Part shown: positions 10,649 through 21,953 of the stretch, one piece after another | How positions within the stretch are numbered: the stretch's first letter is position 1 | How the letters are laid out: each line of letters begins with the position of its first letter | Assembly (NCBI GenBank): GCA_025201805.1 | Contig: MU619259.1 | Span: 227,533 to 284,471, forward strand | DNA length: 56,939 bases | Direction: 5' to 3' | Source of the DNA: Parasitella parasitica | Lineage: Eukaryota > Mucoromycota > Mucoromycetes > Mucorales > Mucoraceae | Position numbers and translations under genes: made by a program | The notes under the pieces: generated by a model | What the model was told of the DNA's origin: nothing | Databases searched by the model: none | Seen by the model: the letters and a program-made list of their open reading frames with translations, nothing else

Positions 10649-11668
10649 CTAAGCAATAAAGGGGAACATTGAAGTTCTGTTGCGAGGATAATCTTTGAAA
10701 TCCTTCTTGTAGTTTTTGTGCTTCTTGACGGCCCAAATGTACATTTGCCCAGTCGCAACAATGTTAAAAAGGAACGCTGCAATAAACACATTTAGTTAAA
10801 ACCCTCCTTATGCATCCCAGGATCAGTTACTTACCACTCCAGCTAGTTGTGAGGAAACATACGACAGTCCATGCAATGAACTCAAAAAGATAATTAGGGC
10901 AAGAAACCAAATCAAAACCGTAACCATAGGGAATAGCGCGAACGCGGGTTCCAGGAGGACGCAAATTACGAAGAGTGACATGAGTTATCAAATTGGAGAG
11001 TTCAGCCCACTATCGAATTGAGTCAGTATAACGGACTGCATGTAATAGAATAAACTTACAGCCCAAACAGCAACAGAGCCATACAACCAAACGTCACTGC
11101 GAACAGCAGCACTCTTACCTTGAGCAAACCAAGGGCCATAAACCCAAAAAGCCAAATTAGCACCAGACAATAACCAGTAATGAGCAGAATTTTTAAAGAC
11201 GTTGCGGAAAGGCATAGTTCCATGAGAGAAACGATGGACAAATACAGTTTCCAGCTCGCGCTTCAAGAAATGGAGCATGACCATGTAATAAGTGGCAGTT
11301 TGCATAGGCGAATGACTAAAAGAAGAGCCATAGATATGCTTTGATAAATAGAAAAAGATGGGGTGAATGACCATAGGACCAGCGTATTCAATCATAAACA
11401 CAGTGCGCCAGCCAATTTGTGCTCCAAGGTCCTTGAAATAGACGTTGGTTTGTTCATCAATGCCTTGCTCTTGCAACGTCTTATCAAGATCCAACACCTT
11501 TTTATCCTCGGTCGTCAAACGTTGACGTTCAGGATAATATATGGGAAATCTAGCGGCAAGGGCCTTATTCACATCAGATGTCTTGATGGTGCTGGCTGTT
11601 CCTGCAAGTTCCAGTGTTACTGGGAACTTGGAAGACTTTGGATTGCGTGAAACAATGGTAACCTTCAT
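10649..11668 (-). CDS. TSC13: Very-long-chain enoyl-CoA reductase TSC13/TECR
   Basis: Catalyses the last, NADPH-dependent step of the ER fatty-acid elongation cycle that supplies very-long-chain acyl chains for sphingolipids. Exons 11668-11060, 11009-10835 and 10776-10649 give 303 residues, the usual length (about 310). Seen: an N-terminal ubiquitin-like region (MKVTIVSRNPKSSKFPVTLE, PERQRLTTEDKKVLD), then the multi-pass steroid-reductase-type domain with YAGPMVIHP, HFLKRELETVFVHRFSHGTM, GTRVRAIPYGYGFDLVSCPN and the terminal KDYPRNRTSMFPFIA. The start is the first ATG that begins the ubiquitin-like fold. Introns are 50 and 58 nt. LCB1, another enzyme of the same lipid pathway, lies 5 kb to the right on the other strand. 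Confidence 0.95.
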
Positions 11669-11879
11669 AATTCCTGACAGAGAAGAAACAGAAAAAGAAA
11701 ACGCCAAACTGTGGGGGGAGGGGGTTTTATTTGCCAGCCAGTTTATTTTGCGCGGCTTGTTGAAATATTGGGGTTCCCAAACGACCAATGACAACTAATG
11801 GATATCATTAGGATGGATGAATCAAAAGCATGAAAGTCTTGGAAGTACCGAGAAAGTATAATCTCGATATGAATGATGC

Positions 11880-14170
11880 TTATCACCCGAGCTTTATAGG
11901 AGTAGGATGTGCTCAAAATATGATCGCTTTTAGCCAAAAACGATCATAAAAGGGTATTTTTTTTTAATTTTTGAAAATTTATGCTTGCATAGCCTTTTAA
12001 TTTATATGGCTAGATGCAGAAAGCATCCATTGTCAGAGAACACTTAGTACGCATATTCGAAATATTTATTACTCTCCTGAGATATCTAGCAGTGAAAAAT
12101 CTAGACATACCGCTGAGGTTGAATTTAAAGCCTACTACTACTGCACAGTCTCACTGTAAATAAGTGCACCATCTATTTTCAATTGAGGAGCAAAGTATAA
12201 TTCTAGTAGGTAACTTGGGTACGACTCAATATGAATTGATAGCTGAAATGATCTATAAAACGGAATCAAGCCTTATTCTCACACATCTTCATTTTTGGAT
12301 GCAACAAGTACTACCAAATCTGAAATATTACTCTTTTCCCCAGCTAAAAGGGTGTAATCTGCAATGTTTAATATTCTTGAAAAATATCAAGCAATAGATA
12401 CATTTTCTTCAGCCAAACCCTACCTCTTTTGCTTTAATTTACAACATATCCAAGTTTCAAGAATTTCTGACCATTATTTAAATTTTGCCCGTTTGGAACT
12501 GCAAACTTCATATTGAATTTTCTGTTTTCAACTTTGGGTCGACCTTCAGGGCCATTTTTAGGTACGAATTTGGAGACCAAGCCAAGTATACAGGGTAATA
12601 CTAGTGTGATAACTGTACCTCATTACGTCTTTTGATTCTCGATATCTATCTTTGCTGCCGAGATATTGCCAAAACTAGATTTTGCAGATTTTACAGCATA
12701 TGCTCTTATAACAAGTACCAAAATTTGAAACTAAATCATGTTCAAGTTCCTAAGTAAAGTAATAAAGCACGTTTTGGTACATTTACTGATATTAAACATG
12801 TCGTAGTGAAGCTCGAATTCGACAAGCTTGAGCCAATTTTGTCTTTTTACGTTAAACTTTGTCCCCTTGTTACTCAACAAACTACTAAAACACTCTGACT
12901 TGGGTTATTATCAAAATCTTTTGAAACCTGATTCTCTATTAGATGTATAAGTTTCAGATAGGTGTGTAGAAAAAAATCTTTTTTCATTTTTTTTTAGCTG
13001 AGGCTTGATTTATTTTCATAACTTTCAAAGCAATAAACGGTATTTAAAGGTACATAATGTAGCAACACAAACATAGAGCTACAAAATAGCTACCAAATGG
13101 TTTTTGTTTGGTCAAAAAATAGCAATTTTTGAGCGAGATAATGGCGAAAAACAGTATGGTTTTTTACCCTTTTGAATGGCTCCATTTTGGCCCTCTAAAC
13201 ATAGGGCTGAGATTTTGTAGATTCATTTTGGTCGAGACAAAATTTTAATTTTTGGCAGATATAATAGAGCTACAGTTATGAACAAGATATTAACGTGTAG
13301 GTATTGGCATGATAATTTGTTTAGTCAACTTTATAGAGCTTAATGTACTCAAAATATGCTTGATTTCACTCAAAAACTATCAAAAAGGACGTTTTTTGAA
13401 TATTTGAAGATTGGTAATAAAAAAAGGTGTTTTTATAGCCTTATAATTTATATGGTTGGATGCAAAATTTAATTTTTGTTATAAAACACTTAGTGTGCAT
13501 ATCTGATATACTTATTGCGTTTATGAGATATCTAGTAATGAATTATGCGAAAAAAGCTCGAAACTGATTTGGGTCAAATGGAAACACAGTGCTGAGATTC
13601 AATCTGCAGTCTATTTTTTTGCTGTAAATGAGGGCATCAACTATTTTCAATTGAAGAAATCGAAGAGCAAAGCAAGGCTTTACTAGGTAACTTGGGTATG
13701 CTTTGATATGAATCAATAGCTGAGATAATTTATAGTACACGCTCAGAAACCATTTTTCTATACCTACATTTTTGGATGAAGCAATTACCACCAAATCTGA
13801 AATATTACCTCTTTCCCCGCTTAAAGGCTTAATTTGCAATCTCTTATAACTTTAAAAACTATTAAGCAATAGAGATTTAACCTTTAGCTAAAAAGTTTTT
13901 CTTTTGCACAATTTTACAACATACCCGAGTTTCAAGCATCTCTGACCATTTTTCAGATTTTGCTATGTTTGGACCCCCAAACCTCAGATTCGATTTTCAA
14001 TTTTCAACTATGGGTTGATCTTCAGGGTCATTTTTAGGTACGAATTTGGGGACTAAGCCAAGTATACATGGTAATACTGGAGTGATAACTGTACCTCAGT
14101 ACGTCTTCCGATTCTCGATATCTATTTTTGCTGTCGAGATATTGCCCAAAAACCAGAGACACTTTGCCTT
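11880..14170 (+). repeat. Dispersed non-coding repeat, copy A
   Basis: About 2.3 kb of AT-rich DNA with no long ORF, matching copy B at 45795-47790 in the same orientation. It starts and ends with two diverged versions of one unit, roughly 11890-12660 and 13340-14165, about 1.43 kb apart; for example GAGATATCTAG near 12080 and 13525, and CCATTTTTAGGTACGAATTTG near 12550 and 14025. The unduplicated middle lies at about 12680-13310. From about 12350 to 13640 the match to copy B is nearly perfect with a constant offset of about 33,920, while both outer flanks differ at many positions. No terminal repeats, RT or transposase are seen. Confidence 0.85.
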
Positions 14171-14990
14171 GAGACATTATTTAAATCGGGTTATAATTAG
14201 CACCAATTTCTTAATTGTCCAAGTTGTACCCCATTCTCAAGTTTAAAAAGCGTAGACAGCTAAAAAGATACTTTAGCAGCATCCTGGTAGATGTTGTACT
14301 CACTGCATAGGCGTGTGGACAGAGCACCGTTTATAATTTTTTACTGTGTATACAGTTGACCAATCATATTCAAAGACATCGATAAAGTGGAATCTTGATA
14401 GGACTGCAGATAGAAACGATAAAGCTGGGTCATACGGTATTGTATTGATAAAATCAATGTAAATAACAGGTTGCGATGCATATGGCAATTACAATATCCA
14501 TCACGCACTTGTATCAGCATCCAGCCTATTTATGACGCTCATGTGCAGTATACTTCATCTTAATGATATAGTATCGTGCTACCAGTGTCCATTACGAGTA
14601 GTAGTTGCGGATGATGTTGTAGTCGTTACACGCCTTTAATGTTTATGGATATTTTGTGCTTTTGAAGTAGTTTCATTGGAACATCTACTGATCAATAATG
14701 TCCCCATTGACATGCTCATTAAATAATGGTTTATGTAAGCATATAATCTCATATTAGCTAGTATGCTGCTCGACATATATCATTGCGTTTGGCACAGTGC
14801 CTCTCAAATTGCTGCTCGATTTGTATATATTATCTTGTAACAAATTTTGTACGTCATGATGACGGACATTTTTTCCTTTTCGAGCTTAATTTTGAGAGAT
14901 CAAAGAAATGAGTGGTATATAAAAAACCAAACTAATTTTATAAACAACGTTCTTTTTAGTATCTTAATCTCAACTTTTGATACAAATATA
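14171..14990. other. Intergenic and promoter DNA
   Basis: Between the repeat and the DUF1206 gene. A minus-strand 62-codon frame at 14300-14488 has no supporting features. The only feature seen is a TATA-like element at 14916-14924, listed separately. Confidence 0.55.
14916..14924 (+). promoter_or_regulatory. TATA box of DUF1206 gene
   Basis: TATATAAAA lies 67 nt upstream of the ATG at 14991. It falls inside the open frame that continues 5' of that ATG, which argues that the two earlier ATGs at 14856 and 14859 are upstream of transcription and that translation starts at 14991. Confidence 0.5.
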
Positions 14991-16316
14991 ATGTTTACCA
15001 ATATAATTGGTAAGCTTTATCGACCAAAAAATGATGAAGAAAGTAATATAAACAATCACATCGACAGTCCACCTATTGCATCGGAAAGAGATGTTCCTCG
15101 CACAGTGCCTGGAGATAGAATCGACGGCCGTCAAAACGATTTACTTACATCACAGACAGCGGAGACTTCTTCTGCTGTATCAGCGCCTACAACATCAAAG
15201 CCTGTAAAAGAACAAGAGCTTCGATTCTACCAAGGTGGCGTCAGAAAGAAATATCAGCCGTTCGTAAAATGGATTGGTCGAATCGGTTTCATTGCCAAAG
15301 GCATTGTTTACGGCTGTATTGGTGTCTTGACTATTACTAATGTTTCTGGAGCCTGGACACCCAACGGAAGCGAAGGTAATGAATCTCCTCAAGGCGCTTT
15401 TTTATTGTTGGGCGGCATTCCATCAGTTGGCAGATCGATCCTCATTGTCATGGCTGTCGGCTTGGTTTTATACATAATTTGGAGAATGTGGGAGGCCATT
15501 ACTGGGCAAGGAAGCGATGCAACATTTGGGAAGAAAAAGAATTTTTTCAGATATCGATTATCGCCCTTCGTCAGCGGCCTTGTTTACTCAGCTTACGCTT
15601 ACTATGTTATCCAGATGATCTTTAAAACAGAAGAAGAGCAGCAAACCTTAGCATCCAGCAGCACCTTTCCTGCTTCGTGGACAAATTCGACATTGGGCAA
15701 AGCAGGCATCGGCCTTCTCGGTGTTGCTTTTTTGATTGCGTTTGTAACGCAAATTATAAATGCTGCAACTGGCAATTTCATCAAAGATCTAAAGACAAGT
15801 GAGCCAGGTACGAATAAATATCTCGCATTCAGTTTACATTTACTGGGTCGCATTGGTTTCGGTGGAAGAGCTGCTTTGTTTTGTACCTTGTCTGGTTTCT
15901 TTTGGGATTCACTAGCTCAGGCAAACGAATCTGGCGATAAAAACATGGTTGCTGCCGCCATCGGGAAGCTTGCGAACTCTGGTGGTGGTCGTTTCTTTAT
16001 GGTTGTTCTTGGTGTTAGTTTAGTCATATATGCTCTCTTTGCTGTACTGAATGCATACTTTAAATACTTTCCGACACCACCTCCTACGCGACATGAATAT
16101 TACACTCACAATGTGATTGATCCTGTCGGCAGTAACCTTTCTTCCTCCTCTTCCTCTGCCTCAAACTGTGCCATTCAAGGTGTTCAAACTGCCAAAGAAA
16201 ATGCGCCTTCCACGGCTACCGAGGTCAAAGAAGCCTACGAACAAAAATCACCGTGGTATCATCTTTTTACGAGGACATCTTCGCGACCAAGAGAAGTCGA
16301 TACCGAAAAGCAATAA
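14991..16316 (+). CDS. DUF1206 multi-pass membrane protein
   Basis: An intronless gene for 441 residues. After a hydrophilic N-terminal 90 residues there are three successive DUF1206-type two-helix units. Unit 1: VKWIGRIGFIAKGIVYGCIG, GAFLLLGGIPSVGRSILIVM, GLVLYIIWRMWEA. Unit 2: RYRLSPFVSGLVYSAYAYYV, then GLLGVAFLIAFVTQIINAAT. Unit 3: LHLLGRIGFGGRAALFCTLS, then IGKLANSGGGRFFMVVLGVS. A Ser-rich cytosolic tail follows. The repeated GRIG-x-x-x-(K/R) and the late G-x-x-x-Y-x-(I/L)-(W/F) patterns are the family hallmark. DUF1206 is known mainly from bacteria and has no assigned biochemical function. The lack of introns contrasts with most neighbours and would fit horizontal origin, though it proves nothing. 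The open frame extends to 14847; I prefer the ATG at 14991 because of the TATA box. Confidence 0.85.
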   Translation: MFTNIIGKLYRPKNDEESNINNHIDSPPIASERDVPRTVPGDRIDGRQNDLLTSQTAETSSAVSAPTTSKPVKEQELRFYQGGVRKKYQPFVKWIGRIGFIAKGIVYGCIGVLTITNVSGAWTPNGSEGNESPQGAFLLLGGIPSVGRSILIVMAVGLVLYIIWRMWEAITGQGSDATFGKKKNFFRYRLSPFVSGLVYSAYAYYVIQMIFKTEEEQQTLASSSTFPASWTNSTLGKAGIGLLGVAFLIAFVTQIINAATGNFIKDLKTSEPGTNKYLAFSLHLLGRIGFGGRAALFCTLSGFFWDSLAQANESGDKNMVAAAIGKLANSGGGRFFMVVLGVSLVIYALFAVLNAYFKYFPTPPPTRHEYYTHNVIDPVGSNLSSSSSSASNCAIQGVQTAKENAPSTATEVKEAYEQKSPWYHLFTRTSSRPREVDTEKQ

Positions 16317-16454
16317 TGTAATATATCGAATACCTTCCTATGTAATATATATATATACAATATACCATATACCCTTTCTCGAATTGTAATCTGGACTTAC
16401 CACTGTTGTAATGAATATAAATAGCCCAACTTGATTGGTGGAACAGTAAACACA

Positions 16455-16460
16455 TATAAA
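16455..16460 (+). promoter_or_regulatory. TATA box of LCB1
   Basis: TATAAA lies 60 nt upstream of the LCB1 ATG, with a pyrimidine-rich tract (CCCCCCTTTTTCTTTTCCCC region) between it and the start, typical of fungal housekeeping promoters. Confidence 0.45.
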
Positions 16461-16519
16461 GTCTCGGCTTTGAGGGGCTGCCGTTGATACCCACCCCCCT
16501 TTTTCTTTTCCCCATTACC

Positions 16520-18378
16520 ATGGAACAGAGTGAACAGCTAGTCCATGACCATGCGATATTTATAAATTCAACTGTAAATTCAGTGTATGAACTTATAGTA
16601 GCTATTCCAGGCTCTCATTTGGCCATAAATTACCTCAAAAACGCCTATCAAGATGACCCCTTCCGTATTGCTTTGGAACTCTTTTTGGTTTTTTTTGCTA
16701 TCAAGTACATGCTTTCCAAGAAATACAAGCCTAATGACAACAATGTCCAGCTCACAATCAAGGTAAGACATACATTGGCGATGCTTTCATTGTGCATTGA
16801 CACGGCAGAGCACAGGAAGTGGATGACCTTGTGGAAGACTGGCAGCCAGAGCCTTTAGCTCCCAAGCTTACTTCTTATGATCGTTTCAATCTTGAAAAAA
16901 CGCCTTTGATTGTGGGTGCACAATCTGCAAAGACCAAGGTGGCGGGACACACAAAACCTCTGATGAATCTGGCTACTACCAACCATCTGAATTTGGTCGC
17001 ATCGGAACAGATCCGCCAAAAGGCAGTAGAGACCTTGAGAAATTATGGCGTTGGCTCTTGTGGACCTCCTGGCTTCTATGGTACTATCGATGTACACATG
17101 GATTTGGAGCGTGATATTTCTCGTTTTATTGGCACTGATGATACTATCATTTACGCGCAAGGTTTTTCCACTGTTTCCTCGGTTATTCCTGCTTTTGCCA
17201 AGCGTGGTGATTATTTGGTCGTGTAAGTTTATTTACGCTGTTACTGTCCTCCTCACGTATTTATCTCTCTCTTTTTTTTTTATAGTGATGAAGGTGTCAG
17301 TTTTGCTATTCAAAAAGGCGTTCAGATCTCCCGATCCATCGTAAAGACTTTTAAGCATAATGACATGGAAGATTTGGAACGTGTATTGAATGAAATCAAC
17401 ACTGAGCATGCGATTGTAAGTGCTCTCAAAGAAGACCCCGCATTTTTATTCACAGTTTAGTTCAGCATAGAAAACGTTTGACTCGTCGATTCATTGTTAC
17501 CGAAGGCCTTTTCGCTAACTATGGCGATATTGCTCCACTGGATAAGTTGGTAATTCACTATCATATGTTACACTTGGAAGGAAAAACTAAACAACCCTGT
17601 TTTACAATGCTTTTGTCACAGGTTGAATTAAAGAAGAAGTTCAAGTACCGTCTCATTCTGGATGAATCTCAATCCATTGGCGTTCTTGGTAGTAAAGGTG
17701 CGGGTTTAACTGATCTATTCAAGATAGATGTAAGTTCTGGACATGTATAAACTTTGCCCCCGTTATTAATTTTTAAATTAGGCTAAAGAAATTGATATGA
17801 TCACTGGTCAATTGTCCAATGCCATATGTGGCTCTGGTGGGTTCTGTACTGGTAGCGTTGAAGTGATCGACCATCAGCGTCTCTCTGGTCTTGCTTATTG
17901 TTTCTCTGCTTCTATGCCTGCTATGCTTGCTGTTTCCGCATCTGAAGCATTCCGTATTATTGAGCAGCAGCCCATCTTGTTAAAGGAGTTAGCTGAACGC
18001 ATTTTGTCTTTCCGTCAAGTTTTGAGCCACAAGTCATTGGATGCGTATATCTACCTTGAATCTCCAGACTTGGATTCTCCTTCGCCATTCTTCCATATCC
18101 GTGCACAAAAATCTTTCCTTGATACTCAAATTCAAGACAATGAGGACAAGGTCTCTCGTGAGGCGGAGGAACGTTTGTTACAAGATGTGGTCGATGAATG
18201 CGCTTATCAAGGTGTTTTAGTTACTCGTGCCAAGTATGTGTACGATCAAGAGTTGCGTTGCCCTCCTCCAAGCATAAGAATTAGCGTAACCATCGGTCTT
18301 AGCAAAAAAGAAAATGACAAGGCAGCAAACGTTGTCAAATCTGCTATTGTTAAAGTGTTTAGCAAATGGAAGAAATAA
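16520..18378 (+). CDS. LCB1: Serine palmitoyltransferase subunit 1 (LCB1/SPTLC1)
   Basis: The non-catalytic partner of LCB2 in the ER enzyme that condenses serine and palmitoyl-CoA, the committed step of sphingolipid synthesis. Exons: 16520-16762, 16816-17222, 17286-17415, 17466-17549, 17622-17729, 17782-18378; 522 residues. Seen: one N-terminal membrane segment (residues about 53-72), then the class-II aminotransferase fold: [93 protein letters not shown]. At the place where LCB2 has its PLP lysine this protein has [16 protein letters not shown] without Lys, as expected for LCB1. The exon-4 acceptor was set at 17465, the only one giving an open frame. TATA at 16455. Confidence 0.96.
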
Positions 18379-19966
18379 TTAGTTTATTGTTTCCTTTTCT
18401 CTTCCCTTTCATAATGATAATACATTTAATACAAAATACTAATACTAATACAAATAATAATAAAAGGACCACATTTTGCACCACTATTTTACCCTTTCTA
18501 ATACAATTAGAAACAGGCTCGATGCACACTTTAAGCGTAAGTCGCTAAAACATGCCGACTATATGAGGGATTTTGAAAAAAAAAAGCTTGAGACTTTTAT
18601 AAACATTCGCAGATTGTATTAGTAAAATTATTAGACTCGTTGTTCCTTTAAAAGCTCGATAAGATCATAAAAAACAATTCCTTGCTGTATGATGATTGCA
18701 TAATCCACTACCATCAATGTTGGCAAATGGACCAGATCATCGCTAGATCTTGATACTTGTTCTAAACCAAGTTTTAACGTTGGCATCCAAGTTTGCGTTG
18801 CTTTGGAACTGCTAATTTCAAATTGATAAATCGTTGTACAAATATTTAAATATTATCCAGGCGGTAATGTCTGTATTAAGGGTTTGTGAAACTAAATTAT
18901 TGCTTAAACTTCTTTTTAAAAATTCATTCAACCGCTGACTTGAATGTTGATGTTTGTATCATCGGGCTACTACTGAGACATTTACAAATAGTGACTCTAC
19001 CTGTTGTTACAATGCCGTTTTGGTATGTCATATTATGGATGTAATAAATCGTCATGATTGATTTTCACGCCATGTAATTTCATACAAGCATGGTTGGCTT
19101 ATGCGAATTGTTCACATGGGAGCCTGTATTACACGTAGCAAAACTTTTTATATACCGTAGACATAGCTTCTCAGATTCAACACATTTGCCGTTCTCAAGT
19201 GCCACTGAAAATACAGAAGACATCATGTAGCTATGAGAGTATATATGTATTTTTTTTTATTCTTACATACATTATAACACTTAAACATTAATTCCAAAAA
19301 AAGAAAAGGGAATCTAGAAGCATGACACACAAGATCATAGTATAAATGTTGTCAAAAGTGCTCGTCTTCCCCCCTGAATTCATTTTGGGAAGCTATTGGC
19401 ATGTTCCATCCAATTGCCAGCTGAAAACTCTTTGCCGTTTTAATTTCTCTTTTGCATTTAAACACATTTCGGCTTACACTGTATCTGCATAAAAATCGAA
19501 GAGGAAAGGGCTTTGATGAAGGAACTGGTTCCGGACTTTCATGTTCATTACGGCATTTCTTACTGTATGAAGTCTGAAAAGCAAGATTCAACTATAATCT
19601 TTATTGCTCAATTAATATATTGTTTGTATATTATTATAGAACTTTTAGAAGACTTTCAGTGCTCTTTTCCTGTATCACATTGTACACAATATCAATTTTT
19701 AAACATTTTTCGAGATATATAAACTAATATACAAAAATAGGTCAATGGATAATGTAGCACACAACCTGAAGGATTACAAGACTAAGTTTTTACCAGGAAA
19801 AAATGATTTGGTTAAAGGACTCGGCAATTCAATCTAATTTCGTTACTGTAAGTGCTCAATAAAATAGAATCTGTAGAAGAAAGCGACATTCTCTTCTTCT
19901 TCCCTTTCCTCCAACTTTCTTTACCTCCTCTTCTTGACGACATTATAACAGCTAATATAGCCATAT
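18379..19966. other. Intergenic DNA with a decayed coding remnant
   Basis: No intact gene. The minus-strand stretch 18640-19240 has protein-like open frames broken by stops and frame changes and is listed separately. Short ORFs at 19352-19591 (minus) and 19513-19722 (plus) overlap on opposite strands and have no support. Pyrimidine-rich tracts before 19967 probably belong to the next promoter. Confidence 0.5.
18640..19240 (-). pseudogene. Unidentified decayed coding sequence
   Basis: Reading the minus strand from about 19240, consecutive coding-like segments appear in changing frames: an ATG segment beginning MSSVFSVALENGKCVESEKL, one reading MKLHGVKINHDDLLH, one with MTYQNGIVTTGRVTICKC, one with SQRLNEFLKRSLSNNLVSQT, and a 68-codon open end containing WMPTLKLGLEQVSRSSDD and VVDYAIIIQQGIVFYDLIEL before a TAA-type stop. 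I could not join them with normal introns; the one available gap would be a 28-nt intron. Composition and continuity suggest a once-functional gene of about 200 codons, now broken by small indels. The family is not recognised. It could instead be an intact gene with unusual splicing. Confidence 0.3.
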
Positions 19967-20833
19967 ATGCTTCATTTTAAATGTTGTTGGTTTTTACTAG
20001 TGTATCTAGTCCTACCTTCCGCCGTGATCGCTTTGCCATACAATAATGATCGACAGCAACCGTATAATGTCGATGTCAGCCAGTTTTCTCAATTCTTTTC
20101 ATCACATTTACTATTTGACCATCTTGATGGAACATTGACTGTTTTATCAAAGCGCATTTCTTTGCATTTTCAAAGCTTGATCCAAGTTACTGTACAGCCA
20201 CCAGGTGGCGGCGTTAATGATGATTTCGAGGTGGATATCGATTTATTAAGAGGTCAGCTACAAGGTGCTGTTGGCTGTAAGTAGTAATTTATGGTATATA
20301 CATGCTTTAATTCAATGTAGCTAATAGACATTGTAAAATTTGTAGCTTTTATTGAAGATTCGTTGCCCACGATTTGGAATACTCGATCCAAAGTCATTGA
20401 TAAATCTTCCCTCACTCAGTATATCGAAAAAACAACGTCTGACTATTGTGCTATTAATGTGGACAATACATTTATAAACACTTGCATACAAAAAAACATA
20501 CAGGAGATTGCAGCCCGTGTAGATCAATATATTCAAGACCACGTTAATCGCATCTTATGGTTAATTGCCACCGAAGATCTTCCACCTTTATTTCAGACAA
20601 CTCAATCACATGTCAATGGCATTTTGGCCCATTTCAATCATTATCTGGTAAAAGGTAGAGACCGTAAACAATTCAAAGAGCTAAAGAACACAATTGTCAT
20701 TCAGCACAATCTCGAAAATTCAGTTGAACTGATTTCTTATTTGGAAATGGCAGTAAATTCACATCATCAATCACTCGAAAATGCGTCCCATACTTCACTT
20801 CAAAAGTTTATTTCACTTGCTCGAGTCAATTAA
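19967..20833 (+). CDS. Predicted secreted alpha-helical protein, function unknown
   Basis: Two exons, 19967-20276 and 20346-20833, separated by a 69-nt intron (GTAAGT, TTTGTAG), give 265 residues. Seen: a signal peptide (CWFLLVYLVLPSAVIA, likely cut near residue 22 before LPYNNDRQQ). The mature protein is mostly helical and Gln/Asn/His-rich (DVSQFSQFFSSHLLFDHLDG, DQYIQDHVNRILWLIATEDL, LENSVELISYLEMAVNSHHQ). Two cysteines lie in the second exon around residues 146-160. No GPI signal or membrane segment after the signal peptide is visible. Phase and signal peptide support the gene, but no family is recognised. TC-rich DNA (CTTCTTCTTCCCTTTCC) lies upstream of the start and is probably promoter. 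Confidence 0.75.
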
Positions 20834-21295
20834 GCTATATATATAACAATTACTCATTTACATACAACATTTCGAAAATAGCATTTTATTATTATTATTT
20901 GTACTATATAAATTTCAATAAACAAAAAAAACAAACAAAAAAACAAAAACTTTTCTGTATAAATCAAAACTATGAGACTCAAGAGATTCGCTATTATCCA
21001 TTTGTTTATTTAGCAATAGCTATATAGAGATGTGCTGAGACAAGTTGGAAAGCTCCACGTTCGATGATCATTTGCCTCAAATCAAATATACTTCAAAGAC
21101 ATATAATGCGCCAAACTAAATGTTGCTAAAGAAGCAGAGAAGATGGCAAAGCATGTATGAAGAAAAAACAATTTAAAACGAATCTTGATGATATACTTTA
21201 GCAAATAAACACCATTTTGTGGATGGGATGTTTCTACTTACATTCGTCTGCAAATCACATTTACATTTATAATATACAATCTCTTTATTTCTCAA
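20834..21295. other. Convergent intergenic DNA
   Basis: Lies between two genes that converge on it. It contains A-rich low complexity (AAACAAACAAAAAAACAAAAAC around 20925-20950) and AATAAA-like signals. No gene is seen. Confidence 0.6.
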
Positions 21296-21893
21296 CTAGT
21301 CAACAATTAAGTCCTTAACTTTCCAATCCTCGTACGTTCCATCAGGCATAAACCGACGAACAATCAAAGGGATTTTCTTTTCTCTTAATTCTCTATTGGC
21401 AATTTTCAAAGCATCAGATTCGCCATCGATATCGATCATCACTGGTGCATTTAAACTAGATATGACTAGATGTGAGATATGCACAGATACGACAAGCTAA
21501 AAATGCCTTTTATCATACCTGATTTGTAACGCCCTTGTGCCCAAAATTCTAGCTCTTTCATACTTTGTTAAATGAGGTATGGTAATTCTTTCTGTGCGTT
21601 CTGCAGAATTTGTTGTTTCTGTTGTGGTATTGCCTGCCATCACATCTTCGAGAATAGCAACTGATTCTCCAGTATTTTCGTCAAACGTTGGTTCTTCCAC
21701 TGGCTAATGACAAACCCATTAGTACATGTGTTTGACCTCGGGGTTCGAGCAAAATTCGTACCTCTTCTTCGTAGTGATCTTGATAGCTAAGAAAATACAA
21801 AAAAAAAATAAAGTTTATAATTTAATTATTCATAATTTCTTTGGATCTAACTTACTCATTGTAGTCTTGAGGCTCGTCGTCTTCGTAATCCAT
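21296..21893 (-). CDS. RPB6: RNA polymerase subunit RPB6 (RPABC2), shared by Pol I, II and III
   Basis: The omega-like subunit common to the three nuclear RNA polymerases. Exons: 21893-21856, 21786-21762, 21703-21519 and 21455-21296; 135 residues, against about 127 in human and 155 in yeast. Seen: an acidic N-terminus ([13 protein letters not shown]), then the conserved core [40 protein letters not shown] and the C-terminal [20 protein letters not shown] before WKVKDLIVD. One exon is only 25 nt, so the N-terminus needs splicing to be read. The first intron has an A/T-rich tract next to its acceptor. Three CRE-like sites lie 60-120 nt upstream of the start. Confidence 0.95.
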
Positions 21894-21953
21894 TATACTA
21901 ATATTTTGTTGTAGAAGAGAAAAAAAAAATGATAGCTCTTGCTACACGGTCGA

